Assembly: GCA_021018995.1 (NCBI GenBank)
Contig: CM037596.1
Span: 91,147,184-91,211,183, forward strand
Reading direction: 5' to 3'
DNA: 64,000 nucleotides
From: Chloranthus sessilifolius
Taxonomy: Eukaryota > Streptophyta > Magnoliopsida > Chloranthales > Chloranthaceae
A program made the position numbers and the translations under genes. Below, in pieces: positions 1 through 10,934 of the stretch. Under the pieces are notes generated by a model that saw nothing but the letters and a program-made list of their open reading frames with translations, was not told the origin of the DNA and searched no databases. How positions within the stretch are numbered: the stretch's first letter is position 1; every line of letters begins with the position of its first letter.

Positions 1-254
1 ATACCAGCCCGATACCTGTATCGGGGTCGTATCGGAATCAATATGGCCGATACAGGCCTGTATCAGTCAATACGTATCAGGTATTGGTTGATATGGATAG
101 GGTATCAGCTGATACCACCTTGATTTGAATTTTGTTTTTAAAAGTCGTTCCACCTTTTTTTAACTAAAAACCGATACCCCCTTGATTTTTCAGCCGATAC
201 ATATCGGTCCTCCATGGACCGTTACCCAATACCAATCCCGAGTTAGATACCTTG
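1..254. mobile_element. Partial GATAC-rich hAT-type MITE, cut by window edge
   Basis: The segment is dense in GATAC/GTATC words and ends near 251-254 with the terminus ATACCTTG. Its reverse complement starts CAAGGTATC, which resembles the ends of the complete copy at 1031-1320. The phrase TCCTCCATGG is also shared with that copy. The left end lies off the window, so no target-site duplication can be checked. Confidence 0.55.
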
Positions 255-1022
255 TCTAGCACAATAAAATAGATGAGACTACGCTTTGAATTTCATGAGA
301 TCCTTTTTCCTTTCCATTGCATTGAATTTCATGAGATCTTCTTATCCTTTCCATTCCACTAAAAAAATTCTTATCCACCATTCACCATTATCAACGAATT
401 TGAATGATTCCGGACCCCAACCACATAGCCACTGTAAATGCCCAAGCCCACCAACTTTTCCACTTCCTACAATATCTCTTCCACCAAATTCAATCCTGCT
501 AATCCCTAACTCATCAACTAGGATAAGAGAATGCTCCTTTCCATCCACCACAATAAACCCCCAAGAGAAAATTTCCACCCTTCTTGACATGGAAAAAAAT
601 AAAATTTACCATTTTGTCCCACAATTTGTAAGGAAATAATAGGATCTTTCCATCGAATTACTTTATGGGGAAGGTTTGGGTGCTAATCAGGAGCCAGGAG
701 ATTTTTCAACTTGACACTTGCATAGAAGAGCGCTTCTTCAAACCCTCCCCTATACACCAAGAAGGACAAAACATGTTTGCTCTGATAGTTGTACCTCTTG
801 ATTTTTCAAATCCAACCCCAATCACCCCAAAGGATTACAACTCTTTAACCCTTTAAAGACTATTTGTCGAGCTTGATCCACAGTAGCCATCTCCCAAAGG
901 ATTGACCCTCAGACAACGCCCCCTCCACCACGCATGATTCAAGCTCCTTGCACACATAGTTGAAGACCTTGAACCGATTCTCAATAACTTGAAAAAAGAA
1001 TATTGACCTCTTTACCCTTTGA
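255..1022. other. Intron 5 sequence with no recognised gene
   Basis: No intact gene is visible. Positions 286-355 hold two copies of a 36-base unit beginning TTGAATTTCATGAGATC. The minus strand from about 1000 down to 340 reads as a discontinuous open frame that could be an old retroelement coding remnant, but I cannot name a family. The stretch sits inside the COQ3 transcription unit if the gene continues to the left. Confidence 0.4.
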
Positions 1023-1030
1023 AGGTAGGC

Positions 1031-1320
1031 CATGGTATCAAATAACGGCCGATACCGATATGTATCAATGTTTTGGCAACCCGATACCGATACTAGTATC
1101 GGGCCCGTATCGACATCTGGTATCGGTATCGGCCAATACAGGACCGTTGCAGTCGATATGTATCAAGGTATCGGCCGATATGGCTCGGCTGTTGGCCAAG
1201 ACCTCCTATTTTTTCAGATAAATCTGAGTTTTTAGATTTTTTGAAAAAAAATAATAAATAAAATCCGTATCGATCCTCCATGGCCCGATACCCGATATCG
1301 AGACCAAATTCGACACCTTC
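1031..1320. mobile_element. GATAC-rich hAT-type MITE, 290 bp, with 8-bp TSD
   Basis: Perfect direct repeats AGGTAGGC flank it at 1023-1030 and 1321-1328, the 8-bp target duplication expected of hAT elements. The ends read CATGGTATCAAAT on the left and, in reverse complement, GAAGGTGTCGAAT on the right. The interior is made of CGATACCGATA-type words and has no coding capacity. It is related to the 1-254 copy and more distantly to the CATGGATCAAAA family found from 13 kb onwards. Confidence 0.8.
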
Positions 1321-1328
1321 AGGTAGGC

Positions 1329-1954
1329 TTATTCCCAAAAATTTCCCAAAAGCACATACCTTACCTTGAAAATTCACTTCTTTCATTCGACAACCTTAGA
1401 TGGCATCATTAAGAAACTCCCATTCATAGATGAACCCCTGACCGAATCTCATATTGCAAACAATTCTCCTTTCCTACACCTCTTAGATTGAGAGCTTATA
1501 TTCCCTATTCTCCTTCTTGTTAAATATAACGAACTCTATAACACTGTGTCTGATATACAGAAATCATTAGGAGCCTACGTTCAGAACGCAATTTTAGATC
1601 TGGATAAATAAAAACAATATAAAAATTTACTAAATTCAATGATTACATCACCTATGAAATGATCTAGATTCAATTTACAGTTTCCTGATCAGTATTAAAC
1701 AGTTACCTTTTAGTCTCATTTCAGACATAACTTTTGTCAATTCTAGCAGGACCATGGTCTCAAAATGGACCACCAATTGAGACCGTTCCTTAACCATGTC
1801 AGTAAGGGGGAAGATACCATCCATTTAAAATTGACCATAGATCCGCATGCACATAGTATGGCATAAAAAATGCAAACTTCCATGAAAAAGTAATAGAATG
1901 AACGACAACTTTGTGGCTAAATGTGTAGATAAAGGAGATGATATTGGTACGTAC
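1329..1954. other. Intron 5 sequence, nothing recognised
   Basis: This AT-rich non-coding sequence runs from the MITE to the splice donor of exon 5, whose GTACGT lies on the minus strand at 1949-1954. I searched it for the next COQ3 exon, the segment after the CCTTA motif, and did not find one. The next exon is therefore probably beyond the left edge. Confidence 0.5.
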
Positions 1955-2003
1955 CTGCCGTTGTGCAACAATATTCAATTGACGAAGTCAGCGGATCCAA
2001 TTT
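1955..2003 (-). CDS. COQ3: COQ3 exon 5 (residues 163-178)
   Basis: The 49-nt exon reads KLDPLTSSIEYCCTTA and continues exon 4 in phase 0. This block follows the second SAM-binding motif in plant COQ3, where the family reads close to DPVTSTIEY. The acceptor AG lies on the minus strand at 2004-2005 and the donor GTACGT at 1949-1954. A second AG 14 bases upstream, after CTTACC, would give a 63-nt exon with an in-frame stop, so the nearer acceptor was chosen. The exon ends one base into the next codon. A Mutator-type MITE begins only 87 bp upstream of the acceptor. Confidence 0.9.
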
Positions 2004-2089
2004 CTGTCCAAGTTTGACTGGTAAGTGAGAAATGCAAGTGCAAAAATAAATGTGAAGAGTAAATGAAATTCCTACCATGAAAATTAAAA

Positions 2090-2489
2090 GGGAGGCATTA
2101 CTTGCACACGAGAAGTTGGCCCTTGCACATAGTTTAAAAGGAAGACTAGATATTTTGGGGTCTTGTGTCATGTGAAAACACCATCTGAGCCGTCTAATTT
2201 GAAGGGCAGGATCTAAAGATCTTAGTGCAGAAGATTGGCATGAAACACAATCTTTATCATATGATTTAATACAGTTAAAGGATATTATCTGATTCAACAG
2301 TTGACTGGATTGAATCATATAATAGAAATATTTTTTGCACTAATGTTTTGCAGTAGAAATCTTTAGATCATGGGCTTCAAATCAGACAGCTTAGATGATG
2401 TTTTCACATGACACAGGTCCCCAAAATACTACGTCGTTCTTTTAAACTATGTGCAAGGGCCAACAACTCGCGTGCAAGTAATGGCTCCC
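2090..2489. mobile_element. Mutator-type MITE, 400 bp, with 9-bp TSD
   Basis: Long terminal inverted repeats of roughly 130 bp start GGGAGGCATTACTTGCAC on the left; the reverse-complemented right end starts GGGAGCCATTACTTGCAC. The arms share words such as TTGGCCCTTGCACATAG and GTGTCATGTGAAAAC. The flanks AAATTAAAA (2081-2089) and AAACTAAAA (2490-2498) match at 8 of 9 bases, the duplication size typical of Mutator-like elements. No transposase is encoded. It lies in intron 4 next to the acceptor of exon 5. Confidence 0.8.
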
Positions 2490-2498
2490 AAACTAAAA

Positions 2499-3644
2499 GT
2501 GTGATACAAACATATTCTGAAAACATTTAATATGAAATAAAAAAAAAAAGACGCTAAATCCAGTAAAGGAGAAGCAATAAATATGATCCCATTACCAAAA
2601 ATCCTACAAGTCAAATCATGATTCATGAATGTGCCTAAAAAAATTAATCAAGCAAATAACAAATTTTGTTAGCCTAGAAGTAACTAACAATACACTATAT
2701 GAAGTGGTTATTTCATATATCAAAATGTTAACCCTAAACCCTAAACCGGATGGTAAACAGGTACTGTTGTACTATATTGTACATTTAAGGGATTATCAGG
2801 TGTACACATCTATGTGTATTTTAGCCTGATTGTGATATGTCTATAAAAAGAAGGCTTAACCTAATAAAAAAAACACGTTATTGCACCATACCTTCAAGGT
2901 ATAAGCAAGGATAACCCAAATTTCCTTCTCTACTGTTGGAGAATCTGATTATATCAAAGCTCGAGGAGTTTCTTTACGAACTGCCACTCATTTGCTGAAC
3001 AGCTTGGGCTTTATCCTCTTCCCTTTGAGAGAATTAGTTGTTTTTTATCCCCTTTCATTCGCCTATACTCTTGCTAGTGGTTATTAGTATTGTACAATAC
3101 ATGACATGATACACGATACAATATACGATATCTTTTTCTCACCGCATCATAGGAGACATGATACGAGATCATTTTCTAACCGTATCATAGGATGCACGGT
3201 ACAATACAATATGATACGATACACGACACACTACAATTATGATATGATACACAATGAACAATACATGTGATAAACTCCAAAACTCGAGGAGTTTCAATGG
3301 AAACTGCTGCAAAAATAACTTTACAACATGCTGAATAGAGTAAACAAGAGGGTATTCTGAGAGCTTCAAATTTCTATAATTTTTTTCCTTATTTTTTAGG
3401 AACATTTGGGGTTTGTTTGCATTACTTTTAATGGCTTCAAAATGTCTTTCAATATAAACCAGCTTCATGGTTTTGGGAGTCTCCTAAGTTAAACAGCTAG
3501 CCTGCTATGCTTAAGAAATGAAAGTGTTAGTCGGTTTTTCCTAAGCTTTCAGATGGTCGTGGTCTCTTTGCATTTGGATGAGCAATGAGGAAAATATATC
3601 GTTTTTTTAAAACTTCTACAGTAAGTATATAGTTGCTGAACTTC
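2499..3644. other. Intron 4 sequence, nothing recognised
   Basis: AT-rich, non-coding. About 3090-3260 is a run of degenerate ATACGATAC / CATGATAC words, possibly a decayed relative of the GATAC repeats. Two CCCTAAA units occur near 2733-2746 and are too few to mean anything. Confidence 0.4.
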
Positions 3645-3660
3645 TTAAGTTCTTATCACT

Positions 3661-5083
3661 TTTTTTTTAATCAGTAAAGTTAATATATTGATGAGCAGCA
3701 AGGTGCTGAAAGACCAATACATCCAGACGACCAAAACAGAGAAAGAAACAAGCCACAAAAGGACACGAAACTAGACCAAACAAGGAAAAAACAGCATGCC
3801 CTACTCCGATCAACTTGGCCCGGGTCCCATAGATAGGACCCCTCTTGAGGAAGAAGCCCTCCTATCGACACCCAACACCACACAAGGTCTCTTATGGACT
3901 TCATGATCATCCCCACCGGCCGGCTTTTATGCTCAAAGATGTGCATATTCCTCTCGCGCCATAGGCCCCAAAACACCGCAAACGTGGCAGCCTTCTAATA
4001 ATCACGAAGATGACCCTCCACTTCAGTGTCCGCCCACATCAGATAAAGGGAATAAGGCGTCTCTGGCATAACCCAACACATACCGAATGAGTTTAGGACA
4101 ATGCTCCAAATCTCATGCGTCACGCCACAGTGAAGCAGCAGATGTGAGGCAGTCTCCTCCCCGTTATTACACATAACGCAACAATTCTAGATATCCTTCC
4201 CCCTCCGAAATAGCTGATCTATCGTGAGGATTTTTCCTTTAAATAACGTCCACGCAGAGAACTTAATTTTGAGAGGAATGGCTTCTCTCCATAATTCAGC
4301 TCCTTGAAATCTGGTCAAAGGACGCCGCGTAAGCATCCTATAGATGGACTTAACAGTGAAGATTCCATCTCTATTCGGGGCCCAAACCATCTGATCCTGA
4401 CCGCTAGGGTGACACCGAGCCGCATATAGCATAAGCATTATATTAGAGTATGAAGTCACGTCCTCCTCTCTCAGAAGCCTTCTAGTAACCACCTCCCACA
4501 GTCTACCCCCCTCAGATTCCGAGACAAACTCTGCAATCCTATCAAGAGGGTTCACAGCAATGGCATGAATATCCGAGAATGAAGCTGCGAGGGGCCCACT
4601 CTCCAACCACGCATCCCCCCAGAAGCGAACGCGATTACCACAGCCCCACCTAAAGCGCACTCCTCTGGCGTAGACATCCCAATTTCTGTAGATACTTTTC
4701 CACCAAGGTGAGGTTCCTCTGTGAACCACATGACTGATACTCCAATTATCAAAGGACTGGCCATACTTCTCGACCAACACCACCCGCCAAAGACTGTCCC
4801 TCTCCTCCTCTCTCCCCGCACGCCAAACCACTTTCCAAGAAGGGCAATATTGGTCCAAAGCAGGCTACGAATTCCAAGGCCTCCACTGCATAAGGGCAGT
4901 TGGCAAGTGTCTCAATTAACAAGGTGATAACGTTTGTCCATACCCGAACCCTCCCATAAGAAGTTCCGCTGAATTTGCTCTAGGCGATTGATAACTCCCC
5001 TCGGGCATTGAAACATAGACATGTAGAAAATGGGCAGCGACGATAAGACCGATTTCACTAGAACGAGCCAGCCTCCACTACAA
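3661..5083 (-). mobile_element. 5'-truncated L1-type LINE with 16-bp TSD
   Basis: The element lies on the minus strand, with its A-tail read as T's from 3661. Identical 16-bp direct repeats TTAAGTTCTTATCACT flank it at 3645-3660 and 5084-5099, a signature of target-primed reverse transcription. It keeps only the end of ORF2 and the 3' UTR, about 1.4 kb of an element that should be near 7 kb. The 3' terminus, whose plus strand reads AATATATTGATGAGCAGCAA, matches the LINE at 18534, so both belong to one family. It sits in intron 4 on the coding strand of COQ3. Confidence 0.92.
3680..5075 (-). pseudogene. LINE ORF2 C-terminal remnant (post-RT and zinc-binding RVT region)
   Basis: The main open stretch is 4187-4858, 223 codons. 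It includes PSWKVVWRAGREEERDSLWR and further on VKSIYRMLTRRPLTRFQGA and IPLKIKFSAWTLFKGKILT, the zf-RVT module found after the reverse transcriptase domain in plant L1 LINEs. The following frame at 3680-3976 starts MFWGLWRERNMHIFEHK and gives the C-terminus. The frames are separated by breaks, and the catalytic polymerase region is absent because of 5' truncation. No function is expected. Confidence 0.85.
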
Positions 5084-5112
5084 TTAAGTTCTTATCACTC
5101 AACTGTATATAT

Positions 5113-5476
5113 CCTGGTTTTAAAACGTGAAAACTTGACTCGACTCGAAAGTCAGTTGAGTCGAGTTAACTTGAAGACTCGGACACCGACTCGGGAATTT
5201 AGTATGTATTTTGACAATTTTATATCTTATAAAAATTAAATATATTTTGCAAGGAAAAAAGATGGAAAGATATGTTGATAAAATGGGTAGTTTGACACTT
5301 TTAAAAAAGATTTCTAAAACCTTATCTCATGAAGTATTTTATGTATATGGGTAGTTTATGAACCCTGATTGTATCATCCTAGTGAGATCTTGACTCGACT
5401 CGGACTCAACTCGAAATCCCAGCGAGTTGAGTAACTCGGCCGAGTTAACTCGTTGACTCACAGTTTTAGAACTGTG
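5113..5476. mobile_element. ACTCG-rich hAT-type MITE, 364 bp
   Basis: The ends are CCTGGTTTTAAAACG and, in reverse complement, CACAGTTCTAAAACTGTG. Both subterminal regions carry repeated ACTCGACTCG / GAGTTGAGTC words in opposite orientation. Flanks GTATATAT (5105-5112) and GTATATAC (5477-5484) match at 7 of 8 bases. The interior is AT-rich and non-coding. Related ends occur at 12927 and 28652. It lies 13 bp from the right TSD of the LINE. Confidence 0.7.
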
Positions 5477-5484
5477 GTATATAC

Positions 5485-6513
5485 AGTAGTTACTTGGAGG
5501 AGTATATAGTTGCTGTGGCTGATAACAGTGAACTGTGCTCACCATTTTGATTTGATGAGTTTTATCAGTGAGAAATCAAATTTAGTATATAGAATATGCA
5601 TTGAAGGTGTTGTATATTATTGAAGGTAATGTTTTCTATGTGCTGTGACAACCAATAGATGTAGGCAGCTATTTGTAACTATGGCAGACTAGCTGTTTGA
5701 TGATAATGCTCATTGATTTGGTAATTGTTTAGGGTCAATCTTTTGATGTTGGATGGCCTATTTCTTAATCAATGGTGTTATTATTCATCTGCTGGACGAT
5801 TTTGGAGCTGTGGGTTTGCCGAATGACTGGATTAGAACCTGGTGATGTGTAGCTATGACTATCAGTCTATAACTATTCTTGCCAATATGCTTACTCACGA
5901 GGTGTTCGATAAAATGCTTGTAAGGAAGAATAGGCGCTGCTTGTTGTCCATCCTGATGTTGATGGTGAGTAATTATTTCATGTTCTTACATGTAGCCTCT
6001 TTTGGCCTTATGGCCATTATTGCTACTTTATATGTAGCCTTGTTTCAACCTTATGGTCTCTATAAGCATTATGACCGTGTTCTCTACAAATGTTTGCACC
6101 AAGTTCTTACTCTGTCAATGTCAGGGGGAGATGGTTAAGCCCTGTTTTCTCTTTTTCAAATGCTCCTTATTGGAATTTTGTAGCATGCAAGCTATTGGCC
6201 AACATTTTTCAAGTGATTATTGGCAAGTTGGAGCCTAGTTGAGATCTCTTCTCCAACTTGAACGGGAGTTTTCAAGATCTCAACATCAATATTGAAAGAT
6301 GTGAAAGGCAGGAAGTCTTCAGTGTCTTTAGTAGGCATAGTGTAGTGTGGGTTGAGAACCACATCGGCAAACGATGAGCCCTTTATATAAAGGGGCTTGT
6401 GCCTTGTAACCCATTATACAATCTAGTAAAGATGTAAACTTTAGTCATATTGAGTTCTTCTCTCATCTCTTTAGCTACCCTAAATCGGTATTTCTCTTTT
6501 CTTCTTAGTTTAG
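5485..6513. other. Intron 4 sequence; possible LTR fragment near 6240-6500
   Basis: No gene recognised. A TATA-like palindrome CCTTTATATAAAGG at 6380-6393, followed by a segment resembling a retrotransposon leader, suggests an old LTR piece, but no ends or duplications could be found. Confidence 0.35.
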
Positions 6514-7619
6514 TGATGGGGACATCTCACGGTACAAAGCAGATGGAAAGTGCAAGGAGAAAGCACCAAGAGAAAACAAGGGACAAAGAAGAAAAAGAAG
6601 CAAAGTTCGTCAACATACAACAAACGTTCGTGGCTTCAGGACGGGCGTCTGTGGCTTCAGAACGAACGTCCGTGAAAATAAGGGTATTCTGAAGAATTGA
6701 AGCACGGACATCTGTGCTCACGGCATCTGTTTCCACGGACGTCCATGATTTTAAAGCTTTCTGTTTTGTGCACGCTGTAGACGATGGACGTTCGTGAACA
6801 GAGGACGGACATCCGTGAGTACAAGACGGACGTCTGTATCCCCGCAACTTGACAGAATTACGAGTTTTGGGACAAAACTTTTAGAGTTGTAGTTGCTTTA
6901 GGACTTTCTTATTTCGAATTTATGTTTAGTTAGGGTTTTCTTAGCCTGTATAAAGGCAAGTAAAGACTTTATTTGGGATGATTGATGATTAATGAAATTG
7001 AGAGTTGTTTTGTGCAAACCTTAGAGAACTTGTGAAGAGTTTTCACCTGAAAGAGAGAATCTTTCAAAACTCGAGAAGTGAATCTTCGTTTATTGTGCGC
7101 TTGGTGCGAAGCCGACATACATCATTGGCGTGAAGCCTCAGAATCCTTGGTGTGAAGCCTTGGAACCCTATCTTTCTACTGTGTCTTTTTAATTATTGTC
7201 AGTTAATTATTTTCCTTATTTCCTTTGATAAAATCAAAAACCCAAAATCCCTAATTAATTAGTTGCTGGAACTTTGGTCACACCTTATTAATTGATATAT
7301 TTTGATTTTCCCCTTTGATTGAATTAACCCTTCGGGCCTTTAATTCTTCAAATCCTAGAGGAGTCAAGAGACGATACCGTAATTGTCACTTGGTGCCCTA
7401 AACTAAAACGAAACTCGAGTTCCATCATCGGAGCCGGTTTTCTAGATCGGGAAATTTCAAGTCATGGGAGCGCTAGAATTGATTCAACCTAATTGTTTTA
7501 ATTAAATAGGTTAAACTATTTTATATGGCTGGAAAGTTTTGAATATTTCCACTATTCAATTTATTCTGAAATTAATTTCAAATTCGCATAATTAGGGTTT
7601 TAGCATTTATTTTGCATCA
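6514..7619 (+). repeat. Solo LTR of a chromovirus-like gypsy family (type Y), 1106 bp
   Basis: It starts TGATGGGGACATCTC and ends TTTTGCATCA. These termini closely parallel the LTRs of the gypsy element at 12159-35257 (TGATAAGGACATCC to CTGCATCA). Flanks TTTAG (6509-6513) and GTTAG (7620-7624) match at 4 of 5 bases. A TATA box TATAAA lies at 6949-6954. The upstream part (6610-6840) carries repeated ACGGACGTCCGTG-type palindromic words. No internal region is attached, so it is called solo; the boundaries are inferred. Confidence 0.65.
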
Positions 7620-7624
7620 GTTAG

Positions 7625-9444
7625 CTTATTGGGTTCTAGTATTAGACGGGTAAGTAACTAGAGAGGGGTGTTAAAAGATGGCACTAATGTAACCAGTTAC
7701 CTATCAGTGTGAGAGTTAGTATTCAGACCTTAGTTGTACTGTAAAAGCATGGTTGATGAAACAAAAGTTGTTAATTTTAATTGTTTCTATTATTTGTTTA
7801 TTTGTTCTAGCCCCATGTTGCCAGGTCCTCTTGATACAACTTATGTCACACCCCAAAGCCTATGTAAGTGGATTTTGCAGTGTGATAATCAATCCATGGT
7901 TGATGCGCCCGTTCTGATTGATATAAATTCAAAGAAATCCACTATCACTTCTTTCATTTGTATTTTTATCTTCATACATGGTTCAAGATAACCTAGATCG
8001 TTGATGCCAATAAAAAGCCCTTCTCTTTTGACAAAAAGGATTCACTCTTGTTAGAGAAATTTATAAAGGGAACTCTCTTGACTCCGGAAGTGTCTGGGAC
8101 TCTTCTTTAGAGTTAAGTACTACTCTCTCTCTCTCTCTCTCTGCATTAGTATTCTTGAATTTGGAATATCTCCTTATTATATTTTCTTAAGGATGACTTT
8201 AGGACCATGAGATTACTATATAACCTCAATCCTAAAGGATATTAAACAAGGAGATTGTTCCATTTTCTCTATTATAAATGATGCGAAATCCTTATGGGAA
8301 GGCTATGCATCCTCAAATATAAATGAGAAAAGCTTCTAGAGAATGATTGGATTCAAATGACCAGTTCGGATCAAAGATAACCCTCAACAGGGCTTTTTGG
8401 GTTGAAGCAAGGAACTAGCTTCCCCAATCAACAAAGACGGGAGAAACGTACAAATGATCAGTGTGTTGTGACAGTTAGTCATTGTAAATTCCCAACCTAG
8501 GTCGCAGGTTCGATCCCAGCTTACCTATCAAAAAAGAGATAAATAAAAGAGCTGATCTAGCCTAAGTAGAGGAGACGATTCAAGCTTTAACATCTTCAAC
8601 AATGGCAAAAGGTACAGTAAACCTCAATCTCTTATACATCATGAACAATTGGTGTGGTTGTTCTTGATCAGCTCAAGATCCGACATGTGCAATTTTTTCG
8701 CTTGATTGATGCCACATATGGAACGATTGAAGATTAGCACGGTCAAGATCCAACATAAATTCAAAAAGAGAGAATGTTATTTGCCTTAGAGATCAAGGAT
8801 AAGATATCTTCCACAAATCTTAAGGTCGAAAATTTTATTTGTTCAATCTTGAGATCCATGAGTCACATTGTGGCATGACATTTGAGGCTAAAAGGGACCA
8901 TCGCCTTATTTCTGACCTAGATTAGAAATCAGGTGAGTGCCACTTCAACAACCACAGTACAAATAATCGAATTTGTCACAATATCGGCCATGGCAAAGTG
9001 AAGCTTCTAAATGGATTTTAAACTCATTCAAATTTTTTTAGCTTCCTATTATGTTCATTATGAAACAAATGTTTCTCTTTTACCATGCATAGCGTCCTAG
9101 CTCCCTTCAAGGTATAATAAAAGAAAATATAAAAGGCAGGATAGATTTACCCCGACATAAGAAATATCTGCCTATACCATTTATAGGATCTAAAATTTGT
9201 AATTAAAATTAAAAAGAATCACAGAGATTGAAAGACAGCCCTTTTGGAAACAAAGAAAAGAAACAGTAATTTTTTCCTCATAAAATAAAAATAAAAACAA
9301 ATAGCAGACAAAATGAGCATCCTTTAGAGTACACATTTATGTGTATCTTACAGGACATTCCCTATGAGCTTAAAATTTTGTTTCTACGACATAAAATTAG
9401 TAATAAGGATGTGCGTCATCATTTTAAGATAGAAACGGCCATAC
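7625..9444. other. Intron 4 sequence with CT repeat and SINE-like piece
   Basis: Mostly unrecognised AT-rich sequence. A (CT)n tract lies near 8121-8143. Around 8160-8960 the plus strand reads as broken copia-gag-like text, too decayed to call. It ends at the donor of exon 4, on the minus strand at 9439-9444. Confidence 0.4.
8460..8550 (+). mobile_element. tRNA-derived SINE-like fragment
   Basis: A perfect RNA polymerase III B-box word GGTTCGATCCC lies at 8507-8517, followed within 15 bp by an A-rich tail from about 8529. This is the arrangement of plant SINEs. A plausible but weak A box lies about 45 bp upstream. No target duplication was found. Confidence 0.4.
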
Positions 9445-9522
9445 AGCATGAAGACTTGCTATCTTGATATTTTTCTCCACAGCATCAATGCCTGTTACGG
9501 TAGCACCCATTCGAGCTAGAGG
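9445..9522 (-). CDS. COQ3: COQ3 exon 4 (residues 137-162)
   Basis: The exon is exactly 26 codons, beginning PLARMGATVTGIDAVEKN and ending KIASLHA. It continues directly from the glycine-rich motif of exon 3. Asp149, in GID, is the acidic residue at the end of beta strand 2 that contacts the SAM ribose in class I methyltransferases. The acceptor CTTCAG lies on the minus strand at 9523-9528, preceded by a T-rich tract, and the donor is GTATGG. The exon is isolated, with 30.7 kb of intron upstream and 7.4 kb downstream. The sequence is fully open and conserved. Confidence 0.95.
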
Positions 9523-9906
9523 CTGAAGAAACAAAATGCATACTAGTAAGAATGAAATATGGGCATATAGTTAGAACGAAAAAATGGGGAGCACAATCAC
9601 TGGCATAGAAGTTATGAGAAACGAGAAACCTATATGAAACAATATTTTACACAAGCATACACGTGGTCTTAAGGTAAATACGATACGCTGGTGCTAAAAT
9701 AAATTATACACACATCCACCATTTATTTGCATCAAGTCCTTTTCTGTAAAAAATTATTAGGTTATATATATATATATGGAAAAATGGGACAATGGGTTTG
9801 AACCCATACTGGGGGCGGTGGGTTCGAACCCCAGATCACATGCCACATGGACCCCAACTGATTCAAACCCAGCACCCCGCGGTGGATTTGAACCCATAGA
9901 CCTGGG

Positions 9907-9907
<1 letters not shown>

Positions 9908-9956
<49 letters not shown>
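9908..9956. repeat. (CT)n microsatellite
   Basis: About 24 perfect CT units sit directly against the left end of the solo LTR. Another CT run of about 11 units follows the LTR's right end at 10935-10955, so the LTR appears to have landed inside a longer microsatellite. Confidence 0.9.
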
Positions 9957-9960
<4 letters not shown>

Positions 9961-10934
9961 GCAGGACGGGAACCCTAAAATGCATGAATATGATTTGATG
10001 CAGATTTTGCTAAAATTAAATAAATTAATTCAAGTTTAATCGCAAAATTATCTTTGTTACCTTTAGGGTTTGCAGAATTTTGATGGGTAGATCACACGAG
10101 ATCCAGATAGGGTCCAGTCCAATGCGCAAGTACGTTTAGAGTTGAGGTGAGATCGGCCTAGAGATAGGACTCTAGCTTTTCCATGCTTAGGCGCTCATCT
10201 TCAGTCCGATCTAGATTCACGGATTCCAAATTGAGTTGTGAGATGGATTTACAGTTTGTAAAAGGCTTATGGTTTTCGGATCGGTTTACGGTTTTGGAAA
10301 GGGTTGTGGGCTTTGTGTGGTTTATGGATTCAAAAGGTTTAGGTTTCGGGATTGAAAGGCAACAATTAGGCTAAGGTTTAGGGAAATAAACACAGATCAA
10401 GAAATAGCAAATAGAATAGAGAAGATAACAATGGCTTTAGGAATCACCCCCTTGGCCTCACACCAAACCCATCTCAGGCAAAGATTACTCAAACATAAAA
10501 GCATTCAAATAATCAATGAACTAATCACATTATTTAGCTTAAGGACCTTTTATAGGAGGTCTTACAATAAAAGAAAACCCTAAAAAGAATATTAAATAAA
10601 GACAATTAAACCCCTAAACTTAAAGTTTGAAATTAGAAGATTAAAACAACTAAAACTCTTCTGCGTGAATTCGATCAATCGGAATTAAAATTCGATCGAT
10701 CGAAATTCATTTATATAAAATATCACCGTCGAAATTCGATCGATCAAAATTTTCGATTGATCGATCGAAATTTTAGAGTTCCTTCAGTTTTCATCTTTCT
10801 CCAGAATTTCTTCAATTCTTCTTCTCCAAAATTTTCATCTTTCCCTAGCCCTGACTTCCATTCTGCTTCTTCTTTCTACGCCGGTAGAAACGATGTGGTC
10901 TGAATCCAATGTCCATGTAAGTGGCGTCCCCATC
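9957..10934 (-). repeat. Solo LTR type X, inserted in a CT microsatellite
   Basis: This is a reverse-complement copy of the LTR at 42876-43981. Read on the minus strand, shared landmarks in order are GGGGACGCCACTTACATG, ACATTGGATT, the CTCAC/ATCTCAG leader words and a terminal CCTGCGTCA. It carries CGATCGATCGAAAT palindromic words at about 10670-10780 and a degenerate TATA region at 10545-10560 (minus strand). Both sides are CT repeat, so a 5-bp duplication cannot be distinguished. No internal region is attached. Confidence 0.75.

Noticed and set aside
286..639. 117-codon plus-strand frame near the left edge.
   Set aside because: Composition is Pro/Ser/His/Thr-rich with no domain; the minus strand looks more like old coding text, and neither supports a gene.
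2017..2018. An alternative acceptor giving a 63-nt COQ3 exon 5.
   Set aside because: In the phase set by exon 4 it introduces a stop, and the extra residues do not match the family.
2730..2750. Telomere-like CCCTAAA units.
   Set aside because: Only two units; not an interstitial telomeric array.
6450..6692. Open frame with Lys/Glu-rich text beginning MSSSLISLATLNRY.
   Set aside because: It lies across the start of a solo LTR and its repetitive ACGTCCGTG words; no family similarity.
8160..8960. Plus-strand copia-gag-like text.
   Set aside because: Too many stops and no diagnostic zinc knuckle; similarity is impressionistic.
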